Assembly (NCBI RefSeq): GCF_003610895.1
Contig: NZ_MCAS01000010.1
Span: 124,001-188,000 of the forward strand
Direction: 5' to 3'
Length of the DNA: 64,000 nt
DNA from: Paraburkholderia fungorum
GTDB taxonomy: Bacteria; Pseudomonadota; Gammaproteobacteria; Burkholderiales; Burkholderiaceae
A program made the translations under genes and the position numbers. The notes beneath the pieces are model-generated. The model was not told the origin of the DNA and did not search any database. It saw only the letters and a list, made by a program, of their open reading frames with translations. Shown piece after piece: positions 8,016 through 16,263 of the stretch (position 1 is the first letter of the stretch; the number at the start of each line of letters is the position of its first letter).

Positions 8016-9086
8016 CTATGCGCCGCCCTCTTCCAGCACCAGCAGGTTCTCATGCGAGAAGCCCAGCGACACCGGTTGACCTCGTTCGGGCAAGCCGCGA
8101 TTCGGGTCGTTGAACACATCCAGCGAAATGACCGCATCCTTCACACGGGTTCTGATGCGCACCACCGCGCCAAGGAAATTCACTTCTTCGACAATCGCGC
8201 TCAGCGTGTTGCGGCCAGGCGCGGCCGGCTCCAGCACGATAGCTTCAGGCCGTAGCGCGAGCATGCGTTGCTTGCCCGCGTCGTCTGCCGGCAGTGCTTG
8301 CGTGGTGGTGAGCTCCTGCCCGTCGACCGCCATCTTGCCGGTTTTCGGATCGATCACATGCCCCGCGAGGATGTTCAGCGTGCCGACAAACGACGCCACA
8401 AAGCGCGTGCGCGGGTAGTTGTAGATCTCCGAAGGCGAACCGATCTGTTCGACGCGGCCCTCGTTCATCACCACGATGCGATCCGAAATCGACAGCGCCT
8501 CTTCCTGATCGTGCGTGACGAAGATCGACGTGATGCCCAACTCACGTTGCAGCGCGCGGATGTCTTGCCTCAGCGAGATGCGGATCTTCGCGTCGAGCGC
8601 CGACAGCGGTTCGTCGAGCAACAGCACCTGGGGCTTGCCGGCGAGCGCACGCGCCAGCGCCACGCGCTGCTGCTGACCGCCCGACAATTGCCACGGATAG
8701 CGCTCGCCGAGATGCGGCAGCTTGATCAGTTGCAGCATCTCCTCGACACGCTTGTTGATCTCCGCCTGCGGACGGTGCGTGATCTTCAGTCCGAAGCCGA
8801 TGTTGTCGGCCACGGTCATGTTCGGAAACAGCGCATACGACTGAAACACCATGCCGACCTTGCGCTGACGCGTGCGCAAATGCGTCACGTCCTTGTTGTC
8901 CAGCCGGATGGTGCCGCGCGTGGGCGTTTCGAAGCCGGCGATCATGCGCAGCACCGTGGTCTTGCCGCAGCCGGACGGTCCAAGGAACGTGATGAATTCG
9001 CCGCGTTCGATCTTCATGTCGAAGTGATGCAGCGCCGTGTTCGCTCCGAAGGCCTTATGCAGATTTTCGATCTCGAGGAATGCCAT
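8016..9086 (-). CDS. ABC importer ATPase, PotA/FbpC type
   Basis: This 356-residue nucleotide-binding subunit has Walker A GPSGCGKT (36-43), a Q-loop at VFQSYALFPNMTV, signature LSGGQQQR, Walker B VLLLDEPLS and the switch His in FVTHDQEE. A C-terminal TOBE-like domain (about 240-350) is usual for PotA, FbpC and UgpC subunits. It is the last gene of a minus-strand operon with two permeases, a binding protein and a GDPD-family phosphodiesterase. ATG 9086 is preceded by AAGGCAGAG. The substrate is not determined by sequence; operon context suggests an organophosphate. Confidence 0.88.
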   Translation of the reverse strand: MAFLEIENLHKAFGANTALHHFDMKIERGEFITFLGPSGCGKTTVLRMIAGFETPTRGTIRLDNKDVTHLRTRQRKVGMVFQSYALFPNMTVADNIGFGLKITHRPQAEINKRVEEMLQLIKLPHLGERYPWQLSGGQQQRVALARALAGKPQVLLLDEPLSALDAKIRISLRQDIRALQRELGITSIFVTHDQEEALSISDRIVVMNEGRVEQIGSPSEIYNYPRTRFVASFVGTLNILAGHVIDPKTGKMAVDGQELTTTQALPADDAGKQRMLALRPEAIVLEPAAPGRNTLSAIVEEVNFLGAVVRIRTRVKDAVISLDVFNDPNRGLPERGQPVSLGFSHENLLVLEEGGA

Positions 9087-9097
9087 GATTCTCTGCC

Positions 9098-9149
9098 TTA
9101 TTCGGTCACATTAATCGGTCACATTAGTCGGTCAAATCAGTCCGTCAGA
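9098..9149. repeat. Four tandem copies of a 13-bp unit between permease and ATPase genes
   Basis: Copies at 9098-9110, 9111-9123, 9124-9136 and 9137-9149 follow the pattern TTAxTCGGTCACA, with the last two diverged. The last copy contains the stop codon of the upstream permease. The array sits directly before the ribosome binding site of the ATPase gene and sets the intercistronic distance. It looks like a small VNTR. Confidence 0.7.
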
Positions 9150-9936
9150 TTTTCTGGCCGCTAAGCGCGCGTGCCGAACCGAATACCTGAATCAACCCCA
9201 TCGACGCCCATGTGATCACGAATGCGATGATCGCTAGCGCCGACGGTTCATACGCACGGTTCGCGCCGATCAATTGCAGATACGGGCCGAACGCGGGGCG
9301 GTCGAGCAGACTTGCCAGCGTGAACTCGCCGATCACGACGGCGAAAGTCAGAAACGCGCCGGACAGAATGCCGGAGCGAATATTCGGGAAGATCACCTTG
9401 AACAGAATCGTCGGCCAGTTTGCGCCGAGACACTCGGCGGCTTCGGTCAGCGAGCGTACGTCGACCGCGCGCAAACCGGCATCGACCGCACGATACATGT
9501 ACGGCAGCGAGAGCGTCACATAGCCGAACACCAGCAACAGGTCGGTCGCGCGTTCGTTGCCGGTGAGCGGCAAAATCGAACTGCTGTTGTAGATGCGCAG
9601 GTAACCGAACACGATCACGATGGCCGGCACGACCAGCGGCAACAAAGTGATGAACTCGACCACCGGCCGCAGTTTCGGCAAGCGCAACTGCACGTAGTAC
9701 GCAGTCGGCACCACCAGCAATACGCCGACGATAATCGTCAGCACTGCCATCAGGATCGAATAGCCGAACGAGGCCTGAAAACGCGGGTCGCTCAGCACCA
9801 CGTGGTACGCCTCGAAGCTGTAGACGCCACGCTTCATGCGCAGGCTGAACTCGAAGGTGGCGAGCAGCGGAATCAGAAAGTAAAGCGAGCCGACGATCAT
9901 CGCGACCCACGCGCCCGCACGCGATTGGCTCTTCAT
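9145..9936 (-). CDS. ABC transporter permease, PotC/FbpB-like
   Basis: This 263-residue inner-membrane protein has about six predicted helices. The cytoplasmic EAA-type loop is seen as EAAECLGANWPTILFKVIFP, which docks onto the ATPase. Its ATG overlaps the stop of the preceding permease gene by 4 bp (9933-9936), indicating translational coupling. Together with the 312-residue permease it forms the heterodimeric channel of a spermidine/iron/phosphonate-type importer. Confidence 0.88.
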   Translation of the reverse strand: MKSQSRAGAWVAMIVGSLYFLIPLLATFEFSLRMKRGVYSFEAYHVVLSDPRFQASFGYSILMAVLTIIVGVLLVVPTAYYVQLRLPKLRPVVEFITLLPLVVPAIVIVFGYLRIYNSSSILPLTGNERATDLLLVFGYVTLSLPYMYRAVDAGLRAVDVRSLTEAAECLGANWPTILFKVIFPNIRSGILSGAFLTFAVVIGEFTLASLLDRPAFGPYLQLIGANRAYEPSALAIIAFVITWASMGLIQVFGSARALSGQKI

Positions 9937-10871
9937 CGACGCCCCCTTTCAGCGCGCGAACGCAGCCAGATGTACCCGCCGTTCGACAGGCCCGTCACAA
10001 GCACCATGCCGAGCGCGAGCGCGTAGCCAAGGTTCTGGTTGTGCATCACGTCGCCGCGAATCTGCGCGTACAGCAGGATCGTGACGATGTTCAACGAACT
10101 GCCCGTCAGCGCGTAAGCCGTAGCCACCGCGCCGAACGAATTGGCGAACAGCAGCAGTGTCGCGCCGAGCACGCTCGGCCACAACACCGGTAGCGCCACG
10201 TGGCGCCAATATTGGAAGGCCGTGCCGCCGAGGCAGTCGCAGGCTTCGCGCCACTCGCGCTTCAGGCCGTCTAGCGCGGGCGTGACGATCAGCACCATCA
10301 AGGGAATCTGGAAGTACAGGTAAGTCAGCGTCAGCCCCGAGAAGCTCAGGACACTGAAGCCGGTCGAGTACAGATTGAAGCCGAGGTACTTCTTCAGCAA
10401 TACGGTCACGAGACCGACGCGTCCCAGCGTGCAGATGAAGGCAAACGCAAGCGGCACGCCGGCGAAATTGGAGGCGACGCCGGAGAAGGTCATCAGCGTA
10501 GGACGAATCCAGCCCGGCAATTTGCCTTGTACCGCCGCCCACGCGAGCAGCGAGCCGATCACTGCGCCGCCGATTGCGGATGCGGCGCTCACCTTGAAGC
10601 TGATCCAGTAGGCATCCATCACCGTGGGCTGGAACAGCTCGCGGAAATTGGCGAGCGTGAAATGGCCCTGCGGATCCTGGAATGCGCCGACCATCAGGAA
10701 ACCGGTCGGCAGAATCAGAAACAACAGCGCGAAGGTAAAAAACGGCACCACGCCAATCCAGGCGAGGAACTGCGACGCGCGGCCCGGACCGGCGGCGCGA
10801 GGCGTTGGCGTGGGCACAGGCGGAACCAGCAGTTCCGGCTGCACCGATCCAGCATCCGATGAAGCGCTCAT
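9933..10871 (-). CDS. ABC transporter permease, PotB-like
   Basis: This 312-residue protein has a Pro-rich cytoplasmic N-terminus (to about residue 35) followed by about six membrane helices. The EAA-like loop is EACDCLGGTAFQYWRHVALP. ATG 10871 is preceded by AAGGGTAAGCT, a good ribosome binding site. It is downstream of the binding-protein gene (159-bp gap) and overlaps the second permease gene by 4 bp. It probably forms the channel with that partner. Confidence 0.88.
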   Translation of the reverse strand: MSASSDAGSVQPELLVPPVPTPTPRAAGPGRASQFLAWIGVVPFFTFALLFLILPTGFLMVGAFQDPQGHFTLANFRELFQPTVMDAYWISFKVSAASAIGGAVIGSLLAWAAVQGKLPGWIRPTLMTFSGVASNFAGVPLAFAFICTLGRVGLVTVLLKKYLGFNLYSTGFSVLSFSGLTLTYLYFQIPLMVLIVTPALDGLKREWREACDCLGGTAFQYWRHVALPVLWPSVLGATLLLFANSFGAVATAYALTGSSLNIVTILLYAQIRGDVMHNQNLGYALALGMVLVTGLSNGGYIWLRSRAERGRR

Positions 10872-11030
10872 AGCTTACCCTTGCGGCATTCTGGCTAACG
10901 CCTGACGCGCCGCCCTCAGCGGGCGACGCGTCATCCTTGAAAACTGCGCGTTGCGGCTAGAAACCGCGGCAAGTGCAGCGTGCGATTGACCGCCGCTCCA
11001 CTGCCGCTGCCACCGCGCGCGCTGCGACGA

Positions 11031-12143
11031 TTACTTGACGTTCGCGCCGACCGCTTCGTCCCAGTGTTTCGTGATGGTGTCTTTATAGGTGTCCTGCTGG
11101 GACAAGGTCGGGAACACCACGTTCTTGTATGAGGAAGGCGGCGGCAGCTTGTCGAGCAGGGCTTTCGGAACCTTCTTCTGCGCCACCAGTTCGTTATAGC
11201 GCATCGGATGGCAATAGCCGCCCAGCCAGCCGAGCTGACCTTCATCGGAGTACAGATATTCCATCCACAGCTTGGCGGCATTCGGATGCGGCGCGTAGGC
11301 GCTGATCGCCTGAACGTACACACCGGCGACTACGCCTGTTTTCGGAATCACCACCTGCACCTTCGGATTGCCCTTCAGGGTGTCGCGGTCGGCGAGCGCG
11401 TTGTAGTCCCAACGCACGATGATCGGCGTGGTGCCTTGCGCGAGCGACGCGGCCTTGCCGATCACCGGCACGAAGTTGCCGCTCTTGTTCAGGTCGGCGA
11501 AATACTTGAGGCCGGCCTGGTCGGCCTTGCTCACGTCGCCCTTGCTTTGTGACAGGCCGGCAGCGAACACCGCCTGGATCGCCTGATTGGCCGTGCGCGG
11601 GTCGCCTGCCAGCGAGACCGCATTCTTATAGTCCGGCTTGAGCAGATCGCTCCAGTCGGCCGGCGCCTTGTCGATCATGTCGGCGTTCACTTCAAACGCC
11701 AGCACGCCGTAGTAATCGCCATACCAATAGCCGTCGGGGTCTTTCGATTCTTTCGGAATCGAGTTCCACGTCGCAACCTTGTACGGCTGCAGCAAACCCT
11801 GGGCCTTCGCGGTCGGACCGAACGACAAACCCACGTCGATCACGTCGGGTGCTTGCGGCCCCTTGTTACCCTTGTTCGCCTTGATGGCTTCCACTTCGTC
11901 GCCCGAACCCGCATCCGGATTCAGCTCGTTGATCTTGATGCCGTATTTCTTCTGGAATCCGGCCACCAGTTCGCCGTAGTTGCACCAGTCGTGCGGCAAC
12001 GCGATCACGGTGAGTTGGCCTTCCTGCTTGGCGGCTGCGATCAATGCGTCGAGCGGCGCGGCCGAGGCGCTGCTCACGCCGGCTGCGGCGACACCCGCAG
12101 CGGCCGACATCGAAATTAAACGAGCTAACGCGGTGCGCTTCAT
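11031..12143 (-). CDS. ABC transporter periplasmic substrate-binding protein, spermidine/iron/phosphonate type
   Basis: This 370-residue secreted binding protein has a signal peptide (MKRTALARLISMSAAAGVAA then AGVSSASA) and a mature part starting near APLDALIAAAKQEGQLTVI. The layout is that of the extracellular solute-binding family that includes AfuA, PotD and 2-aminoethylphosphonate proteins. ATG 12143 is preferred because GGGGAAG stands just upstream; ATG 12155 has GAGG immediately adjacent, which is too close. The substrate is unknown. The GDPD gene directly upstream suggests glycerophosphodiesters or a related phosphate ester. Confidence 0.85.
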   Translation of the reverse strand: MKRTALARLISMSAAAGVAAAGVSSASAAPLDALIAAAKQEGQLTVIALPHDWCNYGELVAGFQKKYGIKINELNPDAGSGDEVEAIKANKGNKGPQAPDVIDVGLSFGPTAKAQGLLQPYKVATWNSIPKESKDPDGYWYGDYYGVLAFEVNADMIDKAPADWSDLLKPDYKNAVSLAGDPRTANQAIQAVFAAGLSQSKGDVSKADQAGLKYFADLNKSGNFVPVIGKAASLAQGTTPIIVRWDYNALADRDTLKGNPKVQVVIPKTGVVAGVYVQAISAYAPHPNAAKLWMEYLYSDEGQLGWLGGYCHPMRYNELVAQKKVPKALLDKLPPPSSYKNVVFPTLSQQDTYKDTITKHWDEAVGANVK

Positions 12144-12241
12144 AGTCTTCCCCATCCTCTGCCGAAATTGCTACGTTTGGAAAATTTCTGGTTTCAGGCT
12201 TCATGGGCGCGCGTCTGAAGAGGCTCGCACCCGCGCCATGC

Positions 12242-13027
12242 TCAGTCCGGACTGACCGGCGCCGAGAACATGTCGTGTTCCAGCTTATCAATGCGATCTG
12301 TACAAATCATGTCGACACCCCATTGGGCGAGCAGCCGCGCACGCTCCGGATCGTTCACCGTGTAAGCCAGCACGCGCAAGCCGGCCGCCTTGATCCCGGC
12401 GACCAGCGGCTCGCTCAGATGCCGATGGCTCGCATGCAGCGACACGCAATCCAGCTCCCGCACAATGCGTAACCAGTCCGCCGGAACCTCTTCGAACAGC
12501 ATGCCGCGTTGCAGCACGGGGGCCGCATCGCGCGCCGCGGCGAGCGCCTCGAACGAAAATGACGACAGCAGCGGTGGGGTTTGCCCTTGCCATAAAGTCA
12601 ATGCGCCGCTTGCGACCAGACTCCCGGTGATCTCGTCACGACCCGGACAGGGTTTGATTTCGATGTTGGCGGCAATGCCATCTCGCGCGCAACGCCCGGC
12701 GGCCTCGGCGAGTGTCGGCAGGCGCGTGCCGGCGAACTGCGCTCCGAACCAGGCGCCGGCGTCGAGCCCGGCCAGCTGGTTCCACGTGTGTTCGGCAGCG
12801 GCGCCGTGGCCGTTACTCGTACGTTCCAGCGTGTCGTCATGCAATAGAAAGAGCTGGTTGTCGGCGGAAAGCTTGGCGTCGAATTCGACCATGCGGTAGC
12901 CGTAGCGCACGCACGCGTCGAAACCGGCCAGCGTGTTCTCCGGCGCCAGCGTGCCGCCGCAGCGGTGCGCAACCAGCCTCGGATACGGCCAGTTGGCGGA
13001 TAAAGTGCGATCAGTCCCGTTTGCCAC
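12242..13027 (-). CDS. Glycerophosphodiester phosphodiesterase family protein (UgpQ-like)
   Basis: This 261-residue cytoplasmic-type GDPD has no signal peptide. It shows the catalytic signature AHRCGGTLAPENT near the N-terminus, the metal-binding VEFDAKLS (E and D), and the second catalytic His in LLHDDTLERT. UgpQ-type enzymes split deacylated phospholipid head groups into glycerol 3-phosphate and an alcohol. It heads the importer operon and is divergent from a DeoR/GlpR-type regulator, so uptake and hydrolysis of glycerophosphodiesters is a coherent hypothesis. Confidence 0.9.
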   Translation of the reverse strand: MANGTDRTLSANWPYPRLVAHRCGGTLAPENTLAGFDACVRYGYRMVEFDAKLSADNQLFLLHDDTLERTSNGHGAAAEHTWNQLAGLDAGAWFGAQFAGTRLPTLAEAAGRCARDGIAANIEIKPCPGRDEITGSLVASGALTLWQGQTPPLLSSFSFEALAAARDAAPVLQRGMLFEEVPADWLRIVRELDCVSLHASHRHLSEPLVAGIKAAGLRVLAYTVNDPERARLLAQWGVDMICTDRIDKLEHDMFSAPVSPD

Positions 13028-13342
13028 GTCTCGTTACCTTCCAGATAGAGCGAGTTGAATATGCTCTCGACACGTTCCCAGCAGGCGTAGCCGCCATGCC
13101 GCCTCTACGCGTGAGCCCCACGTGTAGTATCACGTCAATGGGCGACGCTGCGATAGCTGCCCACACGGCCAACGCCGAGGCTTATTCCGTCGCGTGGCGG
13201 CCTCGTGATCTTATTGTCAGGATGCCGAACCTTGCAGATTCCGGACAGCGCCGTGTACAGCAACGAATGGTTCAGCCGGCAGATCCCAGGATCCATTATT
13301 ACGACGACATGGGTCAATCAAATTGCCAAAAAACGCCGCAAA

Positions 13343-13360
13343 ATGCTCGAAATCGGACAT
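13343..13360. promoter_or_regulatory. GlpR-like operator 1
   Basis: ATGCTCGA-AA-TCGGACAT is an imperfect palindrome resembling the enterobacterial GlpR operator built from ATGTTCGA half-sites. It lies in the divergent spacer next to a DeoR-family gene. Binding by that regulator is inferred. Confidence 0.45.
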
Positions 13361-13373
13361 CTTGATTCCTTTC

Positions 13374-13390
13374 CGAACATTTGATGTTCG
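13374..13390. promoter_or_regulatory. GlpR-like operator 2
   Basis: CGAACAT-TTG-ATGTTCG is a perfect 7-bp inverted repeat with a 3-base centre. Each arm matches the ATGTTCG core of GlpR half-sites. The centre lies about 31 bp from operator 1, three helical turns, which would allow cooperative binding. Confidence 0.5.
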
Positions 13391-13488
13391 AAATAGAGAC
13401 AGCGCTTCGATCTGCGAAGGCTAAGATGAAATACACAAACTTGCAAGCTGCCAAAAAAATACAACACAATTCAGCTAAAGTAGTAGGC

Positions 13489-13548
13489 TTGACATAGTCC
13501 GGACACACATCCGTGTCCACGATGACACTTTAAAAACAAGCCGTGTCA
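13489..13548. promoter_or_regulatory. Cluster of inverted GACAC elements upstream of deoR-family gene
   Basis: TTGACA (13489-13494, also a possible -35) is followed by GGACAC (13501-13506) inverted as GTGTCC (13513-13518), and TGACAC (13523-13528) inverted as GTGTCA (13543-13548). These end 28 bp before the start codon at 13577. The arrangement suggests an operator for autoregulation or for another factor. Confidence 0.45.
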
Positions 13549-13576
13549 GCGAGCGTTCGCATCCAAGGAAAAATGC

Positions 13577-14347
13577 ATGTGGCAGGAAGACCGTCATCAG
13601 AGAATTCGCGCGTTGCTGTCCACGCTTCAACGCGTGTCGACCGAACGGATCATGGCGGACCTCGGGGTATCGCGCGAAACCGTGCGGCGCGATCTGCTCG
13701 ATCTCGAAGCGCTCGGTGAGTTGCGGCGCGTGCATGGCGGCGCGATCAAACCCGCCGACGAAGCGCCGATCGCCGAACGCGCCCACATGCGTGTCAAATC
13801 CAAGACCGCGATCGCCAAGGCGGCCACCGGTTTGATCGCGAGCGGCCAGACCCTTTTCATCGACGCGGGCACCACCACGGCGGCACTCGCCGAAGAGCTG
13901 GCGAAACTGGCGAACCTGACGATCGTCACGAATTCCATCGACGTCGCGCTGAAAATGCGCGGCGCCGTGGATCAAACGGAAGCGGCTAACGAAGTGATCC
14001 TGCTCGGCGGCTCGATCAGCGACCGCGCCATGGCGACCACCGGCGCCACCACCGTGCTCGACATCCAGCGCTACAGGGCAGACATGGCTCTGCTCTCGCC
14101 GGTCGGTATCGATCACCGGCATGGCGCAACCAACTACGATCACGCCGAAACCGAAGTGGCGCGCGCCATGGTCGCCAATGCGGATCGCGTGGTGATCCTC
14201 GCCGACTACAGCAAGATCGGTCAGCGCAGCCGGATTTCGTACTGTCCGGTCGATCGGATCGATGTGTTGGTCACCAACAAAAAGGCGGCCGAAGCCGCCG
14301 ACTTTGCCCCGCTCAAAAAGAAGCTGGAAGAGATCGTTCTGGCTTAA
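13577..14347 (+). CDS. DeoR/GlpR-family transcriptional regulator
   Basis: This 256-residue repressor-type protein has an N-terminal HTH (about residues 6-57; VSTERIMADLGVSRETVRRDL, then GELRRVHGGAI) and a C-terminal sugar-phosphate sensor domain (about 75-235) with the family motif FIDAGTTTAALAEEL. DeoR proteins respond to phosphorylated sugars or polyols. Its position divergent from the GDPD and importer operon, with GlpR-like palindromes between, suggests it controls that operon with glycerol 3-phosphate as a plausible effector. Confidence 0.9.
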   Translation: MWQEDRHQRIRALLSTLQRVSTERIMADLGVSRETVRRDLLDLEALGELRRVHGGAIKPADEAPIAERAHMRVKSKTAIAKAATGLIASGQTLFIDAGTTTAALAEELAKLANLTIVTNSIDVALKMRGAVDQTEAANEVILLGGSISDRAMATTGATTVLDIQRYRADMALLSPVGIDHRHGATNYDHAETEVARAMVANADRVVILADYSKIGQRSRISYCPVDRIDVLVTNKKAAEAADFAPLKKKLEEIVLA

Positions 14348-14370
14348 TGCCAGACCTCTGGGGTCTCGCG

Positions 14371-16038
14371 TTATTCCTTCACATGCATCGTATCGAGCAC
14401 GCGCTTGCGCAAGCGCGTGTCTCGCAGCGCGCCGGCTGCATCGAGCACCGGATAGGCCGTCGAACAGAACAGCGAATTGAGCCGCTTCATGTCGCTGATC
14501 AGGTCCAGATGCAACGCGCTCGTCTCGATGCTGCGCAAGGTTTGCCCGGCGAGCCGGTCCAGATGCTTGTATGAGTACGCGCGCTCCAGATCGCGGAAGC
14601 GCTCCTTCTCAGCCAGCAGCCGCTCGGCGCAACGCAGGTCATTATTCAGAAATACCGACAGGCCAAGCTGCAGATTGCTGACGAGCCGTGCGTGCAGGTC
14701 GTCCAGTTCGCCCAGTCCCTCCTGCGAAAACGACAGCCGGTGCGCGATCTTCTTTTCCTCGATATCGCAGACAATCCGCTCGATGATGTCGCCCGCGTGT
14801 TCCAGGTTGATCGTGAGCGAGATGATGTCGGTCCAGCGGCGGCTGTCAGCCTCGTCGAGTTGCTCGCGGGAGATCAGCGTCAGATAGCTTTTGACCGCGG
14901 CGTAGAGCTGGTCGACGTCGTCGTCCATCCGGACCGTTTCGCGCGCCTTTTCGAGGCTGTTGTCATGAATCAGCTCCGCTACGTTATCGAGCATGGTGCG
15001 GATGATGTCGCCGATGCGCAGGACCTCGCGCGCGGCGTGCGCAAGAGCGAGCGTGGGCGTGGGGAGCGCGGCGGTATCCAGATGCAACGGCCGCAGTTCC
15101 CCGTTGGGCAGCGGCCGCTCCGGCAGCACCCGCGTGCAGATGCGCGCGACCGGATCAATCAGCAACAGGCAGGCACAGCAACGCAGCGTGTTGTAGATCA
15201 CATGAAAGCCGACCACCGCTTCACGGGGATTCGCGATCAGCACCGGCAGCCCGCGCGCGAGCAGCGGCGCGAACGGCAGGATCAGCAGCGCGCCGGCCAG
15301 CTTGAACGCGAGGCTGCCCAAGGCGAGGCGCCGCGCCGCCGTGTTCTGCGCGAGCGTGCCCATCAGCGCCAGCAAGCCGCTGCCGAGATTCGCGCCGATC
15401 ACGAGACACAACGCGACCTTCAGCGAGATCACGCCGGACGAGGCAAGCGTGGCTGTCAGCAGGACCGCCGCGAGACTCGAATAGGACAGCATCGCAAATG
15501 CCGCGCCGACCAGCGCGTCGAGCATGGTGTCGCCGGTCAGCGCGCCGAACATCACGCGTACGCCGGCGCCTTGCATCATCGGCTGCGCGGCTTCGACGAT
15601 CAGGTGCAGCGCCAGCAGAATCAGACCGAGCCCGATCAGCGTGCGGCCAACCTGGCCTGTGCGGGTTTGCTTGCGCGACAGAAAGAGCGGTACGCCGAGC
15701 AGAATCAGGATCGGCGACAGCCATGACAGATCGAGTGTCAGCAGGCGCGCCATCAGCGCGGTGCCGACGTCGGCGCCAAGCATGATCGCAAGCCCGCTGG
15801 TGAGCGGCAAAAGGCCCTGCGCGGCGAACGACGTGACGATCACAGCCGTTGCATTGCTGCTTTGCACGAGGCTCGTGACGCCGACGCCCGAGAGAAAGGC
15901 ACGCCAGCGGCTACTGGTGCTGCGCCCGAGGACGCTGCGCAAATCGGCGCCGAGCACGCGCAGGATGCCGGTACGTACGATGTGCGAGCCCCACACGAGG
16001 AGCGCCACACCAGCCAGAAGATTAAGGAGAATCAACAT
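14371..16038 (-). CDS. Na+/Pi-cotransporter family protein with C-terminal PhoU-like domain
   Basis: This integral membrane protein of about 555 residues has the duplicated Na/Pi cotransporter core: QSSNATAVIVTS in the first repeat and a SYSSLAAVLLTATLASSG region in the second. A cytoplasmic helical PhoU-like domain follows (about 340-540). It would take up phosphate with sodium. Start: ATG 16038 gives MLILLNLLAGVALL directly at the first helix; ATG 16068 adds ten residues and cannot be excluded. It converges with the DeoR gene after 23 bp. A half-perfect Pho box lies upstream. Confidence 0.85.
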   Translation of the reverse strand: MLILLNLLAGVALLVWGSHIVRTGILRVLGADLRSVLGRSTSSRWRAFLSGVGVTSLVQSSNATAVIVTSFAAQGLLPLTSGLAIMLGADVGTALMARLLTLDLSWLSPILILLGVPLFLSRKQTRTGQVGRTLIGLGLILLALHLIVEAAQPMMQGAGVRVMFGALTGDTMLDALVGAAFAMLSYSSLAAVLLTATLASSGVISLKVALCLVIGANLGSGLLALMGTLAQNTAARRLALGSLAFKLAGALLILPFAPLLARGLPVLIANPREAVVGFHVIYNTLRCCACLLLIDPVARICTRVLPERPLPNGELRPLHLDTAALPTPTLALAHAAREVLRIGDIIRTMLDNVAELIHDNSLEKARETVRMDDDVDQLYAAVKSYLTLISREQLDEADSRRWTDIISLTINLEHAGDIIERIVCDIEEKKIAHRLSFSQEGLGELDDLHARLVSNLQLGLSVFLNNDLRCAERLLAEKERFRDLERAYSYKHLDRLAGQTLRSIETSALHLDLISDMKRLNSLFCSTAYPVLDAAGALRDTRLRKRVLDTMHVKE

Positions 16039-16106
16039 AAAACACCGTGCATCCATTCCTGCTGCCATGACTCGAACCGCATGCCGTGCGAATCAGCACC
16101 CGGGGC

Positions 16107-16128
16107 GTTTATGACAGTAGTGTTGCAC
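16107..16128 (-). promoter_or_regulatory. Candidate Pho box
   Basis: On the minus strand CTGTCATAAAC (16107-16117) matches one 11-bp PHO-box repeat. The adjoining 11 bases (16118-16128) are a weak second repeat. It lies 40-70 bp upstream of a Na+/Pi cotransporter gene, where PhoB control would make sense. The -10 region behind it is poor. Confidence 0.35.
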
Positions 16129-16263
16129 ATTTTTGCCTTATTGTAATTTTGTGCATTTAAATATACGCTCGCCCAAGGCTGCGAATCGCTGTGTGCCGGC
16201 TCATGGTCCGCAGCGCGATTCGCTCAATCATTTCGTTTGCACACTTCATCACAAGGACTCTGG

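Larger units (their letters stand above)
13028..13576. other. Divergent regulatory spacer between GDPD operon and deoR-family gene
   Basis: This 549-bp spacer contains GlpR-like palindromes (13343-13360, 13374-13390), a CTTCG/CGAAG inverted repeat (13405-13419) and a cluster of GACAC half-sites near the deoR start (13489-13548). The part from 13028 to about 13320 shows no recognisable gene. Confidence 0.6.

Noticed and set aside
13135-13520. Short open frames in the spacer before the deoR-family gene
   Set aside because: They have no ribosome binding site, run through the palindromic operators, and encode no recognisable sequence.
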